Position numbers and translations under genes: made by a program. From the NCBI RefSeq assembly GCF_000262715.1, contig NC_017924.1, positions 372,001-436,000 of the forward strand: 64,000 nt of DNA, read 5' to 3'. Positions 29,041 to 40,019 of the stretch are shown here, in pieces (position 1 is the stretch's first letter; each line of letters begins with the position of its first letter). This DNA comes from Blattabacterium sp. (Blaberus giganteus) (lineage in GTDB: Bacteria; Bacteroidota; Bacteroidia; Flavobacteriales; Blattabacteriaceae). The notes below the pieces were generated by a model, which was given only the letters and a program-made list of their open reading frames with translations, was not told where the DNA came from and ran no database searches.

Positions 29041-29233
29041 TTTTTTTATTATACTCAGTTTTTAATTTAGCAATATTTCTTCTAATAAATCTAATTTCCA
29101 TAGGATTTTTGAGTATTTTAATATGATGACGAAATTTCAAATTTTGATAATTTTTTTGATTTTTATCAATTTGTTTTATCAAATCATGAACAGACAAATT
29201 TTTTATATTTATATCTGAATTATTTACATTCAT
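29021..29233 (-). CDS. rpmC: 50S ribosomal protein L29
   Basis: L29 lies at the exit tunnel, contributing to the SRP and trigger-factor docking area. The 70-residue protein has an extended N-terminus, then [28 protein letters not shown] coiled helices and the conserved [18 protein letters not shown]. Four bases overlap rplP and 20 bases overlap rpsQ. Confidence 0.93.
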   Translation of the reverse strand: MNVNNSDINIKNLSVHDLIKQIDKNQKNYQNLKFRHHIKILKNPMEIRFIRRNIAKLKTEYNKKIDDRRI

Positions 29234-29649
29234 AATTTTATTTCATTAGAAAAAATGAATTTCATTTTTATAGGAAGTTTTTGAGCTGCTAATCTTAGAG
29301 CTTCTTTCGCAACATCTATCTCTACTCCATCCACTTCAAATAAAATTCTTCCAGGTTTAACTACGGATACCCAAAATTCAACAGGACCTTTTCCTTTTCC
29401 CATACGTACCTCTTGTGGTTTTTTTGTAGCGGGTTTATCTGGAAAAATATTAATCCATAATTGTCCTTCTCTTTTCATATATCTCGTAGCAGCAACTCTT
29501 GCCGCTTCTAATTGTCTAGAAGTAATCCAAGCTTTTTCTAAAGCTTTAATTCCATACAAACCTCTAGAAAGAATAGTTCCTTTTTTAGCTTTTCCACGAA
29601 TTCTTCCTTTTTGTTTTTTTTTATATTTTGTTCTTTTTGGTTGCAACAT
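29230..29649 (-). CDS. rplP: 50S ribosomal protein L16
   Basis: L16 organises the A-site and aminoacyl-tRNA accommodation path. The start at 29649 ([16 protein letters not shown]) gives the usual 139 residues. A longer ORF from 29778 would run through rpsC and matches nothing. [36 protein letters not shown] and [20 protein letters not shown] are conserved. Confidence 0.95.
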   Translation of the reverse strand: MLQPKRTKYKKKQKGRIRGKAKKGTILSRGLYGIKALEKAWITSRQLEAARVAATRYMKREGQLWINIFPDKPATKKPQEVRMGKGKGPVEFWVSVVKPGRILFEVDGVEIDVAKEALRLAAQKLPIKMKFIFSNEIKL

Positions 29650-29686
29650 ATGATAAAAAAATTGATATAAATAAGTATATAAAAAT

Positions 29687-30391
29687 TTATTTATTTTTTT
29701 TTCTGTTAAAATGATAAGATTTATATCCTCTTTGTTTTTTTTGAATTTCCAATAATGGAGATAATTCTCTTTTTCCATATATTTCCCCTTTCATTATCCA
29801 CACTTTAATTCCTATACTTCCATAAACAGTATGAGCAACTGCCATATGATAATCAACATCAGCACGAAAAGTTCCAAGAGAAATCCTTCCTTCTTTGTAA
29901 ATTTCACATCTTGCCATTTCTGATCCATTCAATCTTCCAGAAATCTGAATTCTTATTCCTTGAGCATTCATTCTAATAGCAGAAAGAATAGATAATTTAA
30001 TTGCTTTTTTATAAGAAATACGATTTTCTAATTGTCTAACTAAACCTTTAGCAACCAATGGAGCATCTAATTCAGGACGTTTAACTTCAGAAATATTAAT
30101 TTGAACTTCTTTCTTTGTAAGTTTTTTCAATTCTTTTCTCACTGTATCTACTTCATCTCCTCTTTTTCCTATAACAAGTGCAGGTCTTGATGTTCGAATA
30201 GTAATCGTTATAAATTTTAAAGTTCTCTCTATAAAAATACGAGAAACAATTCCTTTTGGAAATCTTGCTTCTATATATCTTCTTACTTTAAAATCTTCTT
30301 GTATTCTATCTCTATAATTGTTACACCAACTTGATTGCCATCCTGTTATAATTCCCAAACGATTGACAATTGGATTTGTTTTTTGTCCCAT
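29687..30391 (-). CDS. rpsC: 30S ribosomal protein S3
   Basis: S3 forms part of the mRNA entry site and helicase. The 234-residue protein begins [20 protein letters not shown] and has a type II KH domain (about residues 40-110; [10 protein letters not shown]). A C-terminal domain follows with [19 protein letters not shown] and [13 protein letters not shown]. It lies 37 bases upstream of the rplP start and 16 bases after rplV. Confidence 0.96.
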   Translation of the reverse strand: MGQKTNPIVNRLGIITGWQSSWCNNYRDRIQEDFKVRRYIEARFPKGIVSRIFIERTLKFITITIRTSRPALVIGKRGDEVDTVRKELKKLTKKEVQINISEVKRPELDAPLVAKGLVRQLENRISYKKAIKLSILSAIRMNAQGIRIQISGRLNGSEMARCEIYKEGRISLGTFRADVDYHMAVAHTVYGSIGIKVWIMKGEIYGKRELSPLLEIQKKQRGYKSYHFNRKKNK

Positions 30392-30407
30392 AAAAATTAT
30401 ATTTTAT

Positions 30408-30770
30408 CTATTTTTGACCTAAAACAACTATAATATTACTTGATCTTTTTCTAATTCTATGTCCTCTACCCTGAGGAACAGGCCGCAACCTTTTTAAGGT
30501 TTTACCTTGATTTACTCTAATTTCTTTTATATATAAAAATTTTTCATTTTCAGATTGATCATTTTTTTTTTTCCAGTTAGACAATAAGGAAAGAAGTAAT
30601 TTTTTAAAAATAAAAGAAACTTTTCTTTTTTGACTGTAAGTCAATAAATCTATAGCATTCTGTATTTCCTTATTTCTAATTAAATTTGCTATCAATCTCA
30701 TTTTTCTAGGAGAATTTCTGACTCCATTCAAAGAAGCTGAAACTGCACTACTACTAGTTTCTTGTTTCAT
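30408..30770 (-). CDS. rplV: 50S ribosomal protein L22
   Basis: L22 lines the exit tunnel with a long beta-hairpin. The 120-residue protein has GVRNSPRKMRLIANLIRNK, and the hairpin is visible as NQGKTLKRLRPVPQGRGHRI followed by RKRSSNIIVVLGQK. It lies two bases after rpsS. The Ser/Ala-rich N-terminus is slightly extended. Confidence 0.95.
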   Translation of the reverse strand: MKQETSSSAVSASLNGVRNSPRKMRLIANLIRNKEIQNAIDLLTYSQKRKVSFIFKKLLLSLLSNWKKKNDQSENEKFLYIKEIRVNQGKTLKRLRPVPQGRGHRIRKRSSNIIVVLGQK

Positions 30771-30772
30771 GT

Positions 30773-31054
30773 TTATTTTGTTTTTAATTTTCCTTTAGAT
30801 CCAACATGTCCTCTAAAATTACGAGTGGGAGCAAATTCTCCAAGTTTATGACCTATCATGTTTTCTGTAATATGTACATTAATAAATTGTTTACCATTAT
30901 GAACAGAAAAAGTTTGTCCAACAAAATCTGGTAAAATAGTAGTAGGTCTAGACCAAGTTTTAATTACATTTTTTTTATCTAGTTTTATATTTTTTAATAC
31001 TTTTTTGTGTAATTGTTGAGAAACATATGGTCCTTTTTTCAAAGATCTTCCCAT
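30773..31054 (-). CDS. rpsS: 30S ribosomal protein S19
   Basis: S19 works with S13 in the 30S head. The 93-residue protein begins [19 protein letters not shown] and has [40 protein letters not shown] and [16 protein letters not shown], matching the family closely. It follows rplB by 14 bases. Confidence 0.96.
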   Translation of the reverse strand: MGRSLKKGPYVSQQLHKKVLKNIKLDKKNVIKTWSRPTTILPDFVGQTFSVHNGKQFINVHITENMIGHKLGEFAPTRNFRGHVGSKGKLKTK

Positions 31055-31068
31055 AATTAAATAAAATT

Positions 31069-31893
31069 TTATTTTTTTCTTCTTTGCAAAATATATCTAT
31101 CAGAATATCGTTTTTTATCACGAGTTCTAAATCCTTTGGAAGGATTCCCTTTTCTATCTCTAGGAATTCCTCCAGAAGCCTTTCCTTCTCCACCTCCCAT
31201 TGGATGATCTACAGGATTCATAGCTACACCTCGTGTTCTTGGTCTTCGTCCTAAATGTCTATTTTTCCCTGCTTTACCATATGTTTCTAACTGATGATCA
31301 ATATTCGAAACAATTCCAATAGTAGCCATACAAGTAATCATCATCATTCTAATTTCTCCAGAAGGAAGTTTAATCGTTGCATATTTATCATCTTTTGCGG
31401 ATAATTGTGCAAAAGACCCTGCACTTCTAGCTATTTTAGCACCTTGTCCTGGTTTAAGTTCTATACAAGATATATTAGTTCCCAAAGGGATATCACTTAA
31501 AAAAGTAGAATTTCCTATATTAAAAGGTATATTTTTTCCAGAAATCACTTTTTGTCCTACTTTTAATCCTTCCATTGCTAGAATATATCTTTTTTCTCCA
31601 TCCTCATAATGAAGTAAAGATATAAAAGAAGATCGATTAGGATCATATTCTATAGATTTTATAATAGCAGGAATCCCAAATTTTTTTCTTTTGAAATCTA
31701 TTGTTCGATATTTTCTTTTATGTCCACCTCCAAAATAACGCATAGTCATGCGACCTACATTATTTCTACCTCCAGATTTACTCTTTCCTTTTACTAAAGT
31801 TTTTTCAGGATCAGAATTTGTAAGTTGATCAAACCCATTCACAATTTTAAAACGTTGACCAGGTGTTATCGGTTTCAATTTTTTTATTGACAT
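31069..31893 (-). CDS. rplB: 50S ribosomal protein L2
   Basis: L2 is a primary 23S rRNA binder needed for subunit association and peptidyl transfer. The 274-residue protein has [20 protein letters not shown], the central SH3-like domain and the near-invariant [21 protein letters not shown], in which the His is critical for peptidyl transferase. The start overlaps the rplW stop by one base. Confidence 0.97.
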   Translation of the reverse strand: MSIKKLKPITPGQRFKIVNGFDQLTNSDPEKTLVKGKSKSGGRNNVGRMTMRYFGGGHKRKYRTIDFKRKKFGIPAIIKSIEYDPNRSSFISLLHYEDGEKRYILAMEGLKVGQKVISGKNIPFNIGNSTFLSDIPLGTNISCIELKPGQGAKIARSAGSFAQLSAKDDKYATIKLPSGEIRMMMITCMATIGIVSNIDHQLETYGKAGKNRHLGRRPRTRGVAMNPVDHPMGGGEGKASGGIPRDRKGNPSKGFRTRDKKRYSDRYILQRRKK

Positions 31894-32183
31894 TAAATTT
31901 TTTTTTCGTTTAAAAAATTAATTTTTTGGTTTTCATGAAATTGAACAATTGCTTTTTTTATTTTATTACTTCTTCCATAAATAAATCCTTTTTTAGTATA
32001 TTTAGATTTATTTTTTCTAGGAGAGATCATTGTTTTAATATTTTTTACAGAAAATCCAAATAATTTTGTGATCTCTTTTTCAATTTGAATTTTATTACAA
32101 TTTATATTCACAGAAAAAATATAACGATTGCATTTTTCTTCTTTATAAGATTTTTCTGTAACAAAAGGTTTTACTAAAATCAT
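31893..32183 (-). CDS. rplW: 50S ribosomal protein L23
   Basis: L23 is at the tunnel exit and docks SRP and trigger factor. The 96-residue protein begins [19 protein letters not shown] and has the family [19 protein letters not shown] and [20 protein letters not shown]. It lies ten bases downstream of rplD in the usual L3-L4-L23-L2 order. Confidence 0.94.
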   Translation of the reverse strand: MILVKPFVTEKSYKEEKCNRYIFSVNINCNKIQIEKEITKLFGFSVKNIKTMISPRKNKSKYTKKGFIYGRSNKIKKAIVQFHENQKINFLNEKKI

Positions 32184-32193
32184 TGTATTTATA

Positions 32194-32823
32194 TTATATA
32201 GATAGAAATTTATATATTTTTTTTATGGAATTTTCAGAAAAAATAATATATGGAAAATTTATCAGTGAAAAACAATCTAATTCATTTATATTTAATAATT
32301 TAAAATTTTTCAAATTTCTAGAAGACAAATATAAATTTTTATTTATTTCTCCAATGATCATCAATGATTTCTTATTTTTTAATTTTAAAAATTTTAATAA
32401 ATTCAAAATAAATTTAGTTTTTGGAACGTTTAATTGAAAATTTTCTATAATCAAAACTTTATTCTGTATTAATTTTTGTTCTATAATAAATTTTCGTACT
32501 ATATTTTTAGTACGTTTATTTAATTTTGTCAAATATTTTCTTGGTTTAGGTCCAAAAACTCTACCACCACCTCTAAAAATGGGATTTTTTATATCTCCTT
32601 TTCTAGAACCTCCAGTTCCTTTTTGTCTATGTAATTTTCTGGTACTTCCAGATAATTCTCCTCTTTCTTTAGACTTGTGTGTTCCTTGACGTTGAGCCGA
32701 TAAATATCTTTTAATTTCTAAATATATAGAATGATTATAAGATTTTTTAAAAAAAATCTTATCGTTAAATTCAATTTTTTTATTGGTATAATTACCTTTT
32801 ATATCTAAAATTTTTAATTCCAT
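32194..32823 (-). CDS. rplD: 50S ribosomal protein L4
   Basis: L4 reaches into the exit tunnel and is an early assembly protein. The 209-residue protein carries the conserved loop [39 protein letters not shown] and [15 protein letters not shown]. The tunnel loop is intact. Its start overlaps rplC by ten bases. Confidence 0.95.
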   Translation of the reverse strand: MELKILDIKGNYTNKKIEFNDKIFFKKSYNHSIYLEIKRYLSAQRQGTHKSKERGELSGSTRKLHRQKGTGGSRKGDIKNPIFRGGGRVFGPKPRKYLTKLNKRTKNIVRKFIIEQKLIQNKVLIIENFQLNVPKTKFILNLLKFLKLKNKKSLMIIGEINKNLYLSSRNLKNFKLLNINELDCFSLINFPYIIFSENSIKKIYKFLSI

Positions 32824-33446
32824 TCTTTTTTTTGAATCATTAAATATGAATTTTTGTTTCCTGGAACTGAACCTTTTAAAATCATGATATTATGATCAAA
32901 ATCGATTTTCAATATTTTTAAATTTTTAATAGTTACACTTTTTTTTCCCATTCTACCAGCCATTTTTTTCCCTTTGAAAACACGAGATGGATCAGACCCC
33001 GCCCCTATTGAACCTGGAGCTCTTAAACGATTATGTTGTCCATGAGTTCTTTCTCCTACTCCTGAAAAATTATGTCTTTTAACTACACCTTGAAAACCTT
33101 TTCCTTTAGAAATTCCTTTTACATGAACTAATTCATTTTCTTTAAAAAAATTAATATTGATCGAACTTCCCAAAACAAAATTAGAACCCTGATTTATTCT
33201 AAATTCTAACAATTTCTTTTTCGGAGTCAATCCAACTTTTTTAAAATGATAGAATAAAGACCTATTAGTTTTCTTAATTTTCTTATCATCTATTCCTAAT
33301 TGAATAGAAGAATAACCATCATTTTCTACTGTTTTTATCTGAACAATATAACAAGGGCCTACTTTCACAATAGTGCATGGAACGTTTTCTCCATTTTTCA
33401 GAAAAATACTAGTCATTCCCATATTTTTTCCTATTAAACCAGACAT
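32814..33446 (-). CDS. rplC: 50S ribosomal protein L3
   Basis: L3 reaches the peptidyl transferase centre and is one of two assembly initiators. The start is set at 33446 ([15 protein letters not shown]), the family start, three codons inside the longer frame from 33455 that would overlap rps[39 protein letters not shown] and [16 protein letters not shown] are conserved. Length is 210. Confidence 0.95.
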   Translation of the reverse strand: MSGLIGKNMGMTSIFLKNGENVPCTIVKVGPCYIVQIKTVENDGYSSIQLGIDDKKIKKTNRSLFYHFKKVGLTPKKKLLEFRINQGSNFVLGSSININFFKENELVHVKGISKGKGFQGVVKRHNFSGVGERTHGQHNRLRAPGSIGAGSDPSRVFKGKKMAGRMGKKSVTIKNLKILKIDFDHNIMILKGSVPGNKNSYLMIQKKEWN

Positions 33447-33451
33447 ATTAA

Positions 33452-33757
33452 TCACACTTTTATCTCTGCTTCCACTCCGCTTGGTAATTCCAATTTCATT
33501 AGTGCATCTACTGTTTTAGATGAAGCATTATGAATTTGTAAAAGTCTTTTATGTGTAGGAAGAAAAAATTGTTCACGAGACTTTTTATTTACATGAGGAG
33601 ATCGTAACACCGTAAATATTTTTTTTTCAGTAGGTAAAGGAACTGGTCCGTTCAATACAACTCCTGTGGGAAGCACAGAATTTACAATTCTTTCGGCCGA
33701 TTTGTCTAATAAATTATAATCATAAGATTTTAATTTAATTTTTATATCATGACCCAT
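33452..33757 (-). CDS. rpsJ: 30S ribosomal protein S10
   Basis: S10 sits in the 30S head and also acts with NusB in antitermination. The 101-residue protein has [39 protein letters not shown] and the loop [18 protein letters not shown]. It lies two bases after fusA; no tuf gene intervenes, as is common in Bacteroidetes where tuf is elsewhere. Confidence 0.96.
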   Translation of the reverse strand: MGHDIKIKLKSYDYNLLDKSAERIVNSVLPTGVVLNGPVPLPTEKKIFTVLRSPHVNKKSREQFFLPTHKRLLQIHNASSKTVDALMKLELPSGVEAEIKV

Positions 33758-33759
33758 AG

Positions 33760-35859
33760 TTATTTTTTATTTCTATTTTTATTTTCTATATTGTTTATTA
33801 CATTTTCAGGAACTATTTCATAATGAGAAAATTCCATAACAGAGGTTCCTCTACCAGAAGAAAGTGTTCGCAATACTGTAACATATCCAAACATTTCTGA
33901 TAAAGGGATTAAAGCTTGAATTACTTTTATATTCTTTTTGCTATTCATATTTTGTACAATTCCTCTTCTACGATTTAAGTCTCCTATTATATCTCCCAGA
34001 CTTTCTTCTGGAATTAAAACTTCTAATTTCATAATTGGTTCTAACAAAACAGGTTTAGCTTTTTTAGCTGCTTCTCTAAAACCTAATTTACTTGCTATCT
34101 CAAAAGATAGTTGATCAGAATCAACAGAATGATAAGAACCATCTAATATAGTAACTTTAGCACTATCTATTTCATATCCAGATAAAGGTCCATTTTTCAT
34201 CATTTCTCTAAATCCTTTTTCTATAGAAGAAATATATTCTTTTGGAATATTTCCTCCTTTTATTTTATTAATAAAAACTAAACCAGATTTACCTATGTTC
34301 CCGGGTTCTAATCTGAATAATATATCCGCATATTTACCTCTACCTCCTGTTTGTTTTTTATAAATTTCTCTATGCTCTACTAAATCTGTTAAAGCTTCTT
34401 TATATTCTACTTGAGGTTTCCCTTGATTAACTTCAACTTTAAATTCTCGCTTCATTCTGTCAACAATTACTTCTAAATGAAGTTCTCCCATCCCTGAAAT
34501 AATAGTTTGACCTGTATAATTATCTGTTCTTACCTGAAAAGTAGGATCTTCTTCCATTAATTTTGATAAAGCTAAACTCATTTTATCTATATCCGATTTA
34601 TATTTAGGTTCAATTGCTAAACCTATTACTGGTTCAGGAAACAATATTTTTTCCAATAATATTGGATATTTTTCATCACACAAAGTATCACCTGTTTTAA
34701 TATCTTTAAAACCGACCACAGCCGCTATATCTCCAGCTCCAATTTTATCTACCGGATTTTGTTTATTTGCATGCATTTGATATATTCTAGAAATACGTTC
34801 TTTATTTCCAGATCTAGCATTAAAACTATAAGAACCTGATTCTATTTTACCAGAATAAACTCTAAAAAAAGCTAAACGACCAACAAAAGGATCACTTGCT
34901 ATTTTAAAAGCTAAAGCAGAAAAAGGTTCATTTTCGTTAGGTTTTCTTTTTTCTTTTTTTTGGGTTATAGGATTGATCCCAACTATATCTTTAACCTCAA
35001 GAGGAGAAGGTAAATATTTACATATAGCATCCAACATAGCTTGAACTCCTTTATTTTTAAAAGATGAACCGCATAAAATAGGAATTACTTTCATTTTTAT
35101 TGTATTTTCTCGCAAAGAGAGAATAATATCTTCTTGTGATATAGAGGAAAAATTTCCATACAAAAATTTTTCCATGATATCATCGTCATATTCAGATAAC
35201 GTTTCAATAAGTTTATTATGAAAATTATAAGCCATATTTTTCATATTATCCGGAATAGGAATTTTTTGATATGTCATTCCATAATCTTTATCATCCCATA
35301 TAATAGCCTGATTAGTGATTAAATCGACAACTCCTTGAAAATTATCTCCAATACCAATAGGTATTTGCAGAGGAATTGGATGAGCGCCTAAAATTTTTTG
35401 TATTTGAGAACAAACATTAAAAAAATCGGCACCCTGACGATCCATCTTATTTACAAAAGCAATTCTAGGAATTGCATATTTATCTGCTTGTCTCCATACT
35501 GTTTCAGATTGAGGTTCTACTCCATCTACTGCACTAAATAAAACAACCATTCCATCCAAAATTCTCATAGATCTTTCTACTTCTACAGTAAAATCTACAT
35601 GCCCTGGAGTATCTATAATATTAATTTGATATTTTTTATTATTGTATACCCATTCACAACATGTAGCAGCAGAAGTAATAGTAATTCCACGTTCTTGTTC
35701 TTGTTTCATCCAATCCATAGTTGCTGCCCCATCATGAACTTCTCCAATTTTATGATTAATACCTGTGTAAAATAAAATTCTTTCTGTAGTAGTAGTCTTT
35801 CCTGCATCAATATGTGCTGCAATTCCTATATTTCTTGTATACTTCAAATCTTTTTCCAT
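33760..35859 (-). CDS. fusA: Elongation factor G
   Basis: EF-G is the GTPase that drives translocation on the ribosome. The 699-residue protein has the G1 motif [13 protein letters not shown], switch [12 protein letters not shown]3 DTPGHVDF, and [10 protein letters not shown] as G4. Domains II-V follow, with [19 protein letters not shown] close to the end. All domains are full length. It lies 17 bases after rpsG. Confidence 0.97.
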   Translation of the reverse strand: MEKDLKYTRNIGIAAHIDAGKTTTTERILFYTGINHKIGEVHDGAATMDWMKQEQERGITITSAATCCEWVYNNKKYQINIIDTPGHVDFTVEVERSMRILDGMVVLFSAVDGVEPQSETVWRQADKYAIPRIAFVNKMDRQGADFFNVCSQIQKILGAHPIPLQIPIGIGDNFQGVVDLITNQAIIWDDKDYGMTYQKIPIPDNMKNMAYNFHNKLIETLSEYDDDIMEKFLYGNFSSISQEDIILSLRENTIKMKVIPILCGSSFKNKGVQAMLDAICKYLPSPLEVKDIVGINPITQKKEKRKPNENEPFSALAFKIASDPFVGRLAFFRVYSGKIESGSYSFNARSGNKERISRIYQMHANKQNPVDKIGAGDIAAVVGFKDIKTGDTLCDEKYPILLEKILFPEPVIGLAIEPKYKSDIDKMSLALSKLMEEDPTFQVRTDNYTGQTIISGMGELHLEVIVDRMKREFKVEVNQGKPQVEYKEALTDLVEHREIYKKQTGGRGKYADILFRLEPGNIGKSGLVFINKIKGGNIPKEYISSIEKGFREMMKNGPLSGYEIDSAKVTILDGSYHSVDSDQLSFEIASKLGFREAAKKAKPVLLEPIMKLEVLIPEESLGDIIGDLNRRRGIVQNMNSKKNIKVIQALIPLSEMFGYVTVLRTLSSGRGTSVMEFSHYEIVPENVINNIENKNRNKK

Positions 35860-35876
35860 AAAAAAAACATAAATAA

Positions 35877-36353
35877 CTAAAATCTAAAATGGGAAAAAGC
35901 TTTATTAGCTTCTGCCATTTTATGAATATTTTCTTTTCTTTTTACAGCTTCTCCTTGTTCTTGGAAAGCATCCCATGTTTCATATGCTAATTTATGAGCC
36001 ATTGTTTTTTCATTTCTAATAGAAGCACAAGATATTAACAATTTCATTGCTTTTGTTATTTTACTATTAGATGTAATAGGAACAGGAACTTGAATGTTAG
36101 ATCCTCCCATACGACGACTTCTAACTTCTACATGAGGCATTACATTTTTCAATCCTTCTTTCCATATTTCCAACGCAGATTTTTCTTCTTTTTCTTTAAT
36201 AACATCTATTTTTTCCATAGCATTATAAAATATATTATAAGCTATATTTTTCTTTCCATTTTTCATTAAATGATTAACAAAACGCGTCACTAAAGGATCC
36301 TGAAATTTAGGATCAGGAAAATATAATTTTTCTTTTTTTTTTACTTTTCTCAT
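35877..36353 (-). CDS. rpsG: 30S ribosomal protein S7
   Basis: S7 nucleates assembly of the 30S head and lines the E site. The 158-residue protein has [38 protein letters not shown] and [18 protein letters not shown], and ends NKAFSHFRF. It follows rpsL by seven bases. Confidence 0.96.
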   Translation of the reverse strand: MRKVKKKEKLYFPDPKFQDPLVTRFVNHLMKNGKKNIAYNIFYNAMEKIDVIKEKEEKSALEIWKEGLKNVMPHVEVRSRRMGGSNIQVPVPITSNSKITKAMKLLISCASIRNEKTMAHKLAYETWDAFQEQGEAVKRKENIHKMAEANKAFSHFRF

Positions 36354-36360
36354 TAATAAT

Positions 36361-36738
36361 TTAACCTTTTTTATCTACTTTAGCTCCATATTTGCTTCTG
36401 CTTTTTTTTCTTCCGTGAACTCCAGCCGTATCTCTAGCTCCCCGTACTATTTTATATTTTACTCCTGGTAAATCCTTTACTCTACCTCCTTTAACTAATA
36501 CAATTGAATGCTCCTGAAGATTGTGTCCTTCTCCTGTTATATAACTAATAACTTCTCTTCCATTCGTAAAACGAACACGAGCTACTTTCCGCATTGCAGA
36601 ATTGGGTTTTTTTGGTGTAGTTGTATAAACTCTAGTACATACACCTCTTTTTTGAGGACAAAACTCCAAAGCTACAGATTTTCGTTTTTTAGAAACAGAA
36701 GTTCGTCCTTTTCTAATTAATTGTTGTATAGTAGGCAT
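36361..36738 (-). CDS. rpsL: 30S ribosomal protein S12
   Basis: S12 controls decoding accuracy at the A site. The 125-residue protein has the invariant [20 protein letters not shown] and [20 protein letters not shown], with Lys42-region KKPN and PGVKY positions unmutated (streptomycin-sensitive type). It is the first gene of the long str-S10-spc-alpha run, preceded by a promoter-like sequence. Confidence 0.97.
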   Translation of the reverse strand: MPTIQQLIRKGRTSVSKKRKSVALEFCPQKRGVCTRVYTTTPKKPNSAMRKVARVRFTNGREVISYITGEGHNLQEHSIVLVKGGRVKDLPGVKYKIVRGARDTAGVHGRKKSRSKYGAKVDKKG

Positions 36739-36755
36739 ATCCTATATTTAGAATG

Positions 36756-36787
36756 CAAATTATGCTATTTAACAATAAATTACAAAA
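36756..36787 (-). promoter_or_regulatory. Putative promoter of the ribosomal-protein super-operon
   Basis: On the minus strand, TTTTG at 36787-36783 is followed after 20 bases by TAATTTG at 36762-36756. This resembles the Bacteroidetes TTTG / TAnnTTTG promoter with one base missing in the -7 box. The predicted transcript would have a leader of only about ten bases before the rpsL ATG. Confidence 0.4.
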
Positions 36788-36807
36788 CTTATAAAAAATA
36801 AATTAAA

Positions 36808-37629
36808 TTAAGGATTATCAATATTAATTCTTTTATTTTGAAAAAAATCTTCTTCTAATGATTTAATATTAAGTTCGTTGTAAATATAACTAAAAGTCGA
36901 GAGTAAACAAGGATATCCATCTACAATAGCAATGTTATGTTCATAATGAGATGAAATTTTATTATCTAAGGTAGTTATCGTCCACCCATCTTTATGAAAA
37001 ACAATTTCAGATGAACCCATATTCACCATTGGTTCTATAGAAAGAACTAATCCTTCTTTTAATTTAATCCCTTTTCCTTTTTTTCCATAATTTGGAATTT
37101 TAGGATCTTCATGCATATTTTTCCCAAGTCCGTGTCCCACAAGATCTTTTACTACATTATAACCACTTTTTTCAACATAAGATTGTATAGAATAACCTAT
37201 ATCTCCAATTCTATTTCCATATTTACAATTAGATATTCCAATGTAAAGAGATTTTTTAGAACAATCCAAAAATTTTTTTGTATCATAAGATACTTTTCCA
37301 ACTTCAAAAGTGTAAGCATGTTCCCCATAAAATCCATTCATATAAACTCCACAATCTATAGATAAGATATCTCCATTACATAATGGATTTTGATTAGGAA
37401 TACCATGTACAATTTGATGATTTGGAGAAACGCACAAAGTATTTGGAAAATCATATAATCCTAGAAAAGCTGGTTGACCACCATGATCACGAATAAAATT
37501 TTCTGCAAGTTTATCCAAATAAAGAGTATTTACTCCTGGTTTTACTTCTTTAGCTAACATTCCTAATGTCTTGGATGCTAAAAAAGCACTCTTTTTGATT
37601 AATGTTATTTCTTCAATAGTTTTCACCAT
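36808..37629 (-). CDS. map: Methionine aminopeptidase, type I
   Basis: Map removes the initiator methionine from nascent proteins. The start at 37629 (MVKTIEEITLIKKSA) is chosen over 37677 because family alignment begins here and the longer frame overlaps gpmI; length is 273. Of the five di-metal ligands, Asp92, His166, Glu199 and Glu230 match E. coli D97, H171, E204 and E235 with a constant offset of five. The fifth, expected Asp103 (E. coli D108), is Glu in GFYGEHAYTF. The second histidine, His173 (MHEDP), is present. Whether Glu supports activity is unknown. The gene ends 69 bases before the rpsL start. Confidence 0.92.
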   Translation of the reverse strand: MVKTIEEITLIKKSAFLASKTLGMLAKEVKPGVNTLYLDKLAENFIRDHGGQPAFLGLYDFPNTLCVSPNHQIVHGIPNQNPLCNGDILSIDCGVYMNGFYGEHAYTFEVGKVSYDTKKFLDCSKKSLYIGISNCKYGNRIGDIGYSIQSYVEKSGYNVVKDLVGHGLGKNMHEDPKIPNYGKKGKGIKLKEGLVLSIEPMVNMGSSEIVFHKDGWTITTLDNKISSHYEHNIAIVDGYPCLLSTFSYIYNELNIKSLEEDFFQNKRINIDNP

Positions 37630-37657
37630 TATCAAAATAAATAATTTTATTTCTATA

Positions 37658-39190
37658 TTATAGAAGTGAAATTCCACTCATAGTTTTAGGAATAGGTAAT
37701 TTCATTATTTTCAAAATAGTAGGTGCTACATCTGATAAAATTCCCTCTTTTTTTAAAAAAATATTTTGTTTTTTTATATTTCTATCTAAAAGAATAAAGG
37801 GAACTGAAGAAGTAGTATGTGCTGTATGAGGAGTTCCATCTTGATTTATCATATAATCTGCATTTCCATGATCCCCCACTATAATAACTGTATATGAATT
37901 ACTCATAGCTTCTTCAGAACAAGATTTAACACATTTATCAACAAATTCACATGCTTTTATTGTTTCTTTCATTTTACCAGTATGCCCAACCATATCTGGA
38001 TTAGCAAAATTAAGACAGATAAAATCTGATTGTTTTCTTTTTAATTCCGGAATAATTTTTTTAACAATATTTTCTGCACTCATTTCAGGTTTTAAATCAT
38101 AAGTAGAAATTTTGGGAGATTCACACAAAATCCTTATTTCCCTATCAAAAGGAGTTTCTCTCCCTCCAGAGAAAAAAAAAGTAACATGTGGATATTTTTC
38201 TGTTTCAGCTATACGTATTTGTTGTTTTCCTTCTCTTTCTAAAACTTCTCCTAAAGTATCTGACAAATATTTTTTCTCAAAAAGAACATGAACTCCTTTA
38301 TATATAGGATTAAAACAAGTCATAGTTATGTAATAATACAAACTTAATTTTTTCATTCCTGAAAAAGGAATATTATTTCCTGTCAATAACTCTGTAATTT
38401 GTCTAGAACGATCAGAACGAAAATTAAAACAAAGAACGACATCTCCATCCTTTATTCTTGAAATAGGAATTTCATTTTCATCAACAATTATTAAAGGTGA
38501 TATAAATTCATCTGTGATTCCATTATTGTAAAAATTTTCTATGGAAGAAAAAATATTTTTAGTATATATTCCTTTAGAATGAACCATTGCATCATATGCT
38601 TTTTTAGTTCTTTCCCATTTATGATCACGATCCATTGAATAATATCTTCCAATAATAGAAGACAATTTTCCAACATATCGTTTAGTGACATTTAAAAGTT
38701 CTTTTATATAAAAAATACTCTTCTTTGGAGAAGAATCTCTTCCATCTGTAAAAATATGTATAAAAACATTTTTTATTCTTTTTTCATGTGCAATTTTAAG
38801 AAAATAAAAAAGATGATTCATATGCGAGTGAACTCCCCCATCAGATAATAATCCAATAAAATGAACTCTTTTGTTAAGAAGAGAAATTTCTTTAAAAAAA
38901 ATATCGATTTTTTTTATAAATGAATTGTTTTTTATAGATACATTAATTCTTTCTAAACTCTGAATGACCTTTTGTCCGGATCCTAAATTGATATGACCTA
39001 CTTCAGAATTTCCCATTTGTCCTTTAGGTAATCCAACATCACATCCTGATGCTTTTAATTTACTATAAGGAAAATTAGTAGAACAATAATCAATAAATGG
39101 AGTTGAAGCTTGTTCTATTGCAGAAGAATAATAATTTTTATAAGAAGATAAACCCCATCCATCTAAAATTATTAACATTAATTTTTTCAT
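37658..39190 (-). CDS. gpmI: Phosphoglycerate mutase, 2,3-bisphosphoglycerate-independent
   Basis: GpmI interconverts 3- and 2-phosphoglycerate, one step before enolase. The 510-residue alkaline-phosphatase-superfamily protein has metal ligand Asp10 (IILDGWG) and the phosphorylated nucleophile Ser62 in QMGNSEVGHINLG. Further ligands are in FANPDMVGHTG and VGDHGNADYM. Length is normal. It lies 13 bases downstream of tsf and 28 bases before map. Confidence 0.95.
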   Translation of the reverse strand: MKKLMLIILDGWGLSSYKNYYSSAIEQASTPFIDYCSTNFPYSKLKASGCDVGLPKGQMGNSEVGHINLGSGQKVIQSLERINVSIKNNSFIKKIDIFFKEISLLNKRVHFIGLLSDGGVHSHMNHLFYFLKIAHEKRIKNVFIHIFTDGRDSSPKKSIFYIKELLNVTKRYVGKLSSIIGRYYSMDRDHKWERTKKAYDAMVHSKGIYTKNIFSSIENFYNNGITDEFISPLIIVDENEIPISRIKDGDVVLCFNFRSDRSRQITELLTGNNIPFSGMKKLSLYYYITMTCFNPIYKGVHVLFEKKYLSDTLGEVLEREGKQQIRIAETEKYPHVTFFFSGGRETPFDREIRILCESPKISTYDLKPEMSAENIVKKIIPELKRKQSDFICLNFANPDMVGHTGKMKETIKACEFVDKCVKSCSEEAMSNSYTVIIVGDHGNADYMINQDGTPHTAHTTSSVPFILLDRNIKKQNIFLKKEGILSDVAPTILKIMKLPIPKTMSGISLL

Positions 39191-39203
39191 CCAATTTATT
39201 TAA

Positions 39204-40019
39204 TTAAATTCTTACTCTTTTAAAAAGATTTATTTTTAAATTTTTATCATATTTATCTAAATATTTTTGAACAGTTATTTTAGTATTTTTTATAAATTTT
39301 TGGTTTAAAAGAGTATTTTCCAACACAAATTTTTTAATTTTTCCTTGAATCATTTTCTTTTTTATGGAATCAAATTTATTATTTTTATCAATTTGATCTT
39401 GAATCATTTCGATTTCTTCATTCATTAATGATACGGGAATTTCTTTTTCATTAATAGCCACAGGATTCATAGCAGCTATATGCATCGCTATATTTTTAGC
39501 AATAGATTCGTTTATTTTATAAGAAAAACTAACTAATACAGCTATTTTTTTGGTATAGTGAGTATAATTCATCACAAATGGAGAATCTATTTTTTCAAAA
39601 ATTTTTAATTCTAATTTTTCACCTACCACTCCCATTTGAGTTTCAATCATCTCTTGAATACTTTTGTATTCATTATATGGACTGTATAGAAAATCAACTT
39701 TATTATTAAATAATAATGATTGTTTTGAAAGTATAGATAAAAAATCTAAAAATTCATAACTTTTAGATAAAAAATCAGTTTCACAACTAATTCCTATAAT
39801 TGTACCACAAGAATAATTTGAATTCACAGAAGAAATTAAAGCACCATCCTTCATATGATATGAGGAACGATTAATTGCTATTTTTTCTCCTTTTTTTCGT
39901 AAAATACGAATAGCATCATCAATGTTACCATTAGAATGAATCAACGCTTTTTTACAATCCATAATTCCAATTCCCGTGAGTTTTCTAAGTTTATTAATTT
40001 TTTCTAAGGAAACTTTCAT
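39204..40019 (-). CDS. tsf: Elongation factor Ts
   Basis: EF-Ts exchanges GDP for GTP on EF-Tu. The 271-residue protein begins with a UBA-like domain, KINKLRKLTGIGIMDCKKAL, then the core with SSVNSNYSCGTIIGISCETDF (split by variation). MHIAAMNPVAINEKEIP is conserved. The ATG overlaps the rpsB stop by four bases, the classical rpsB-tsf coupling. Confidence 0.95.
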   Translation of the reverse strand: MKVSLEKINKLRKLTGIGIMDCKKALIHSNGNIDDAIRILRKKGEKIAINRSSYHMKDGALISSVNSNYSCGTIIGISCETDFLSKSYEFLDFLSILSKQSLLFNNKVDFLYSPYNEYKSIQEMIETQMGVVGEKLELKIFEKIDSPFVMNYTHYTKKIAVLVSFSYKINESIAKNIAMHIAAMNPVAINEKEIPVSLMNEEIEMIQDQIDKNNKFDSIKKKMIQGKIKKFVLENTLLNQKFIKNTKITVQKYLDKYDKNLKINLFKRVRI

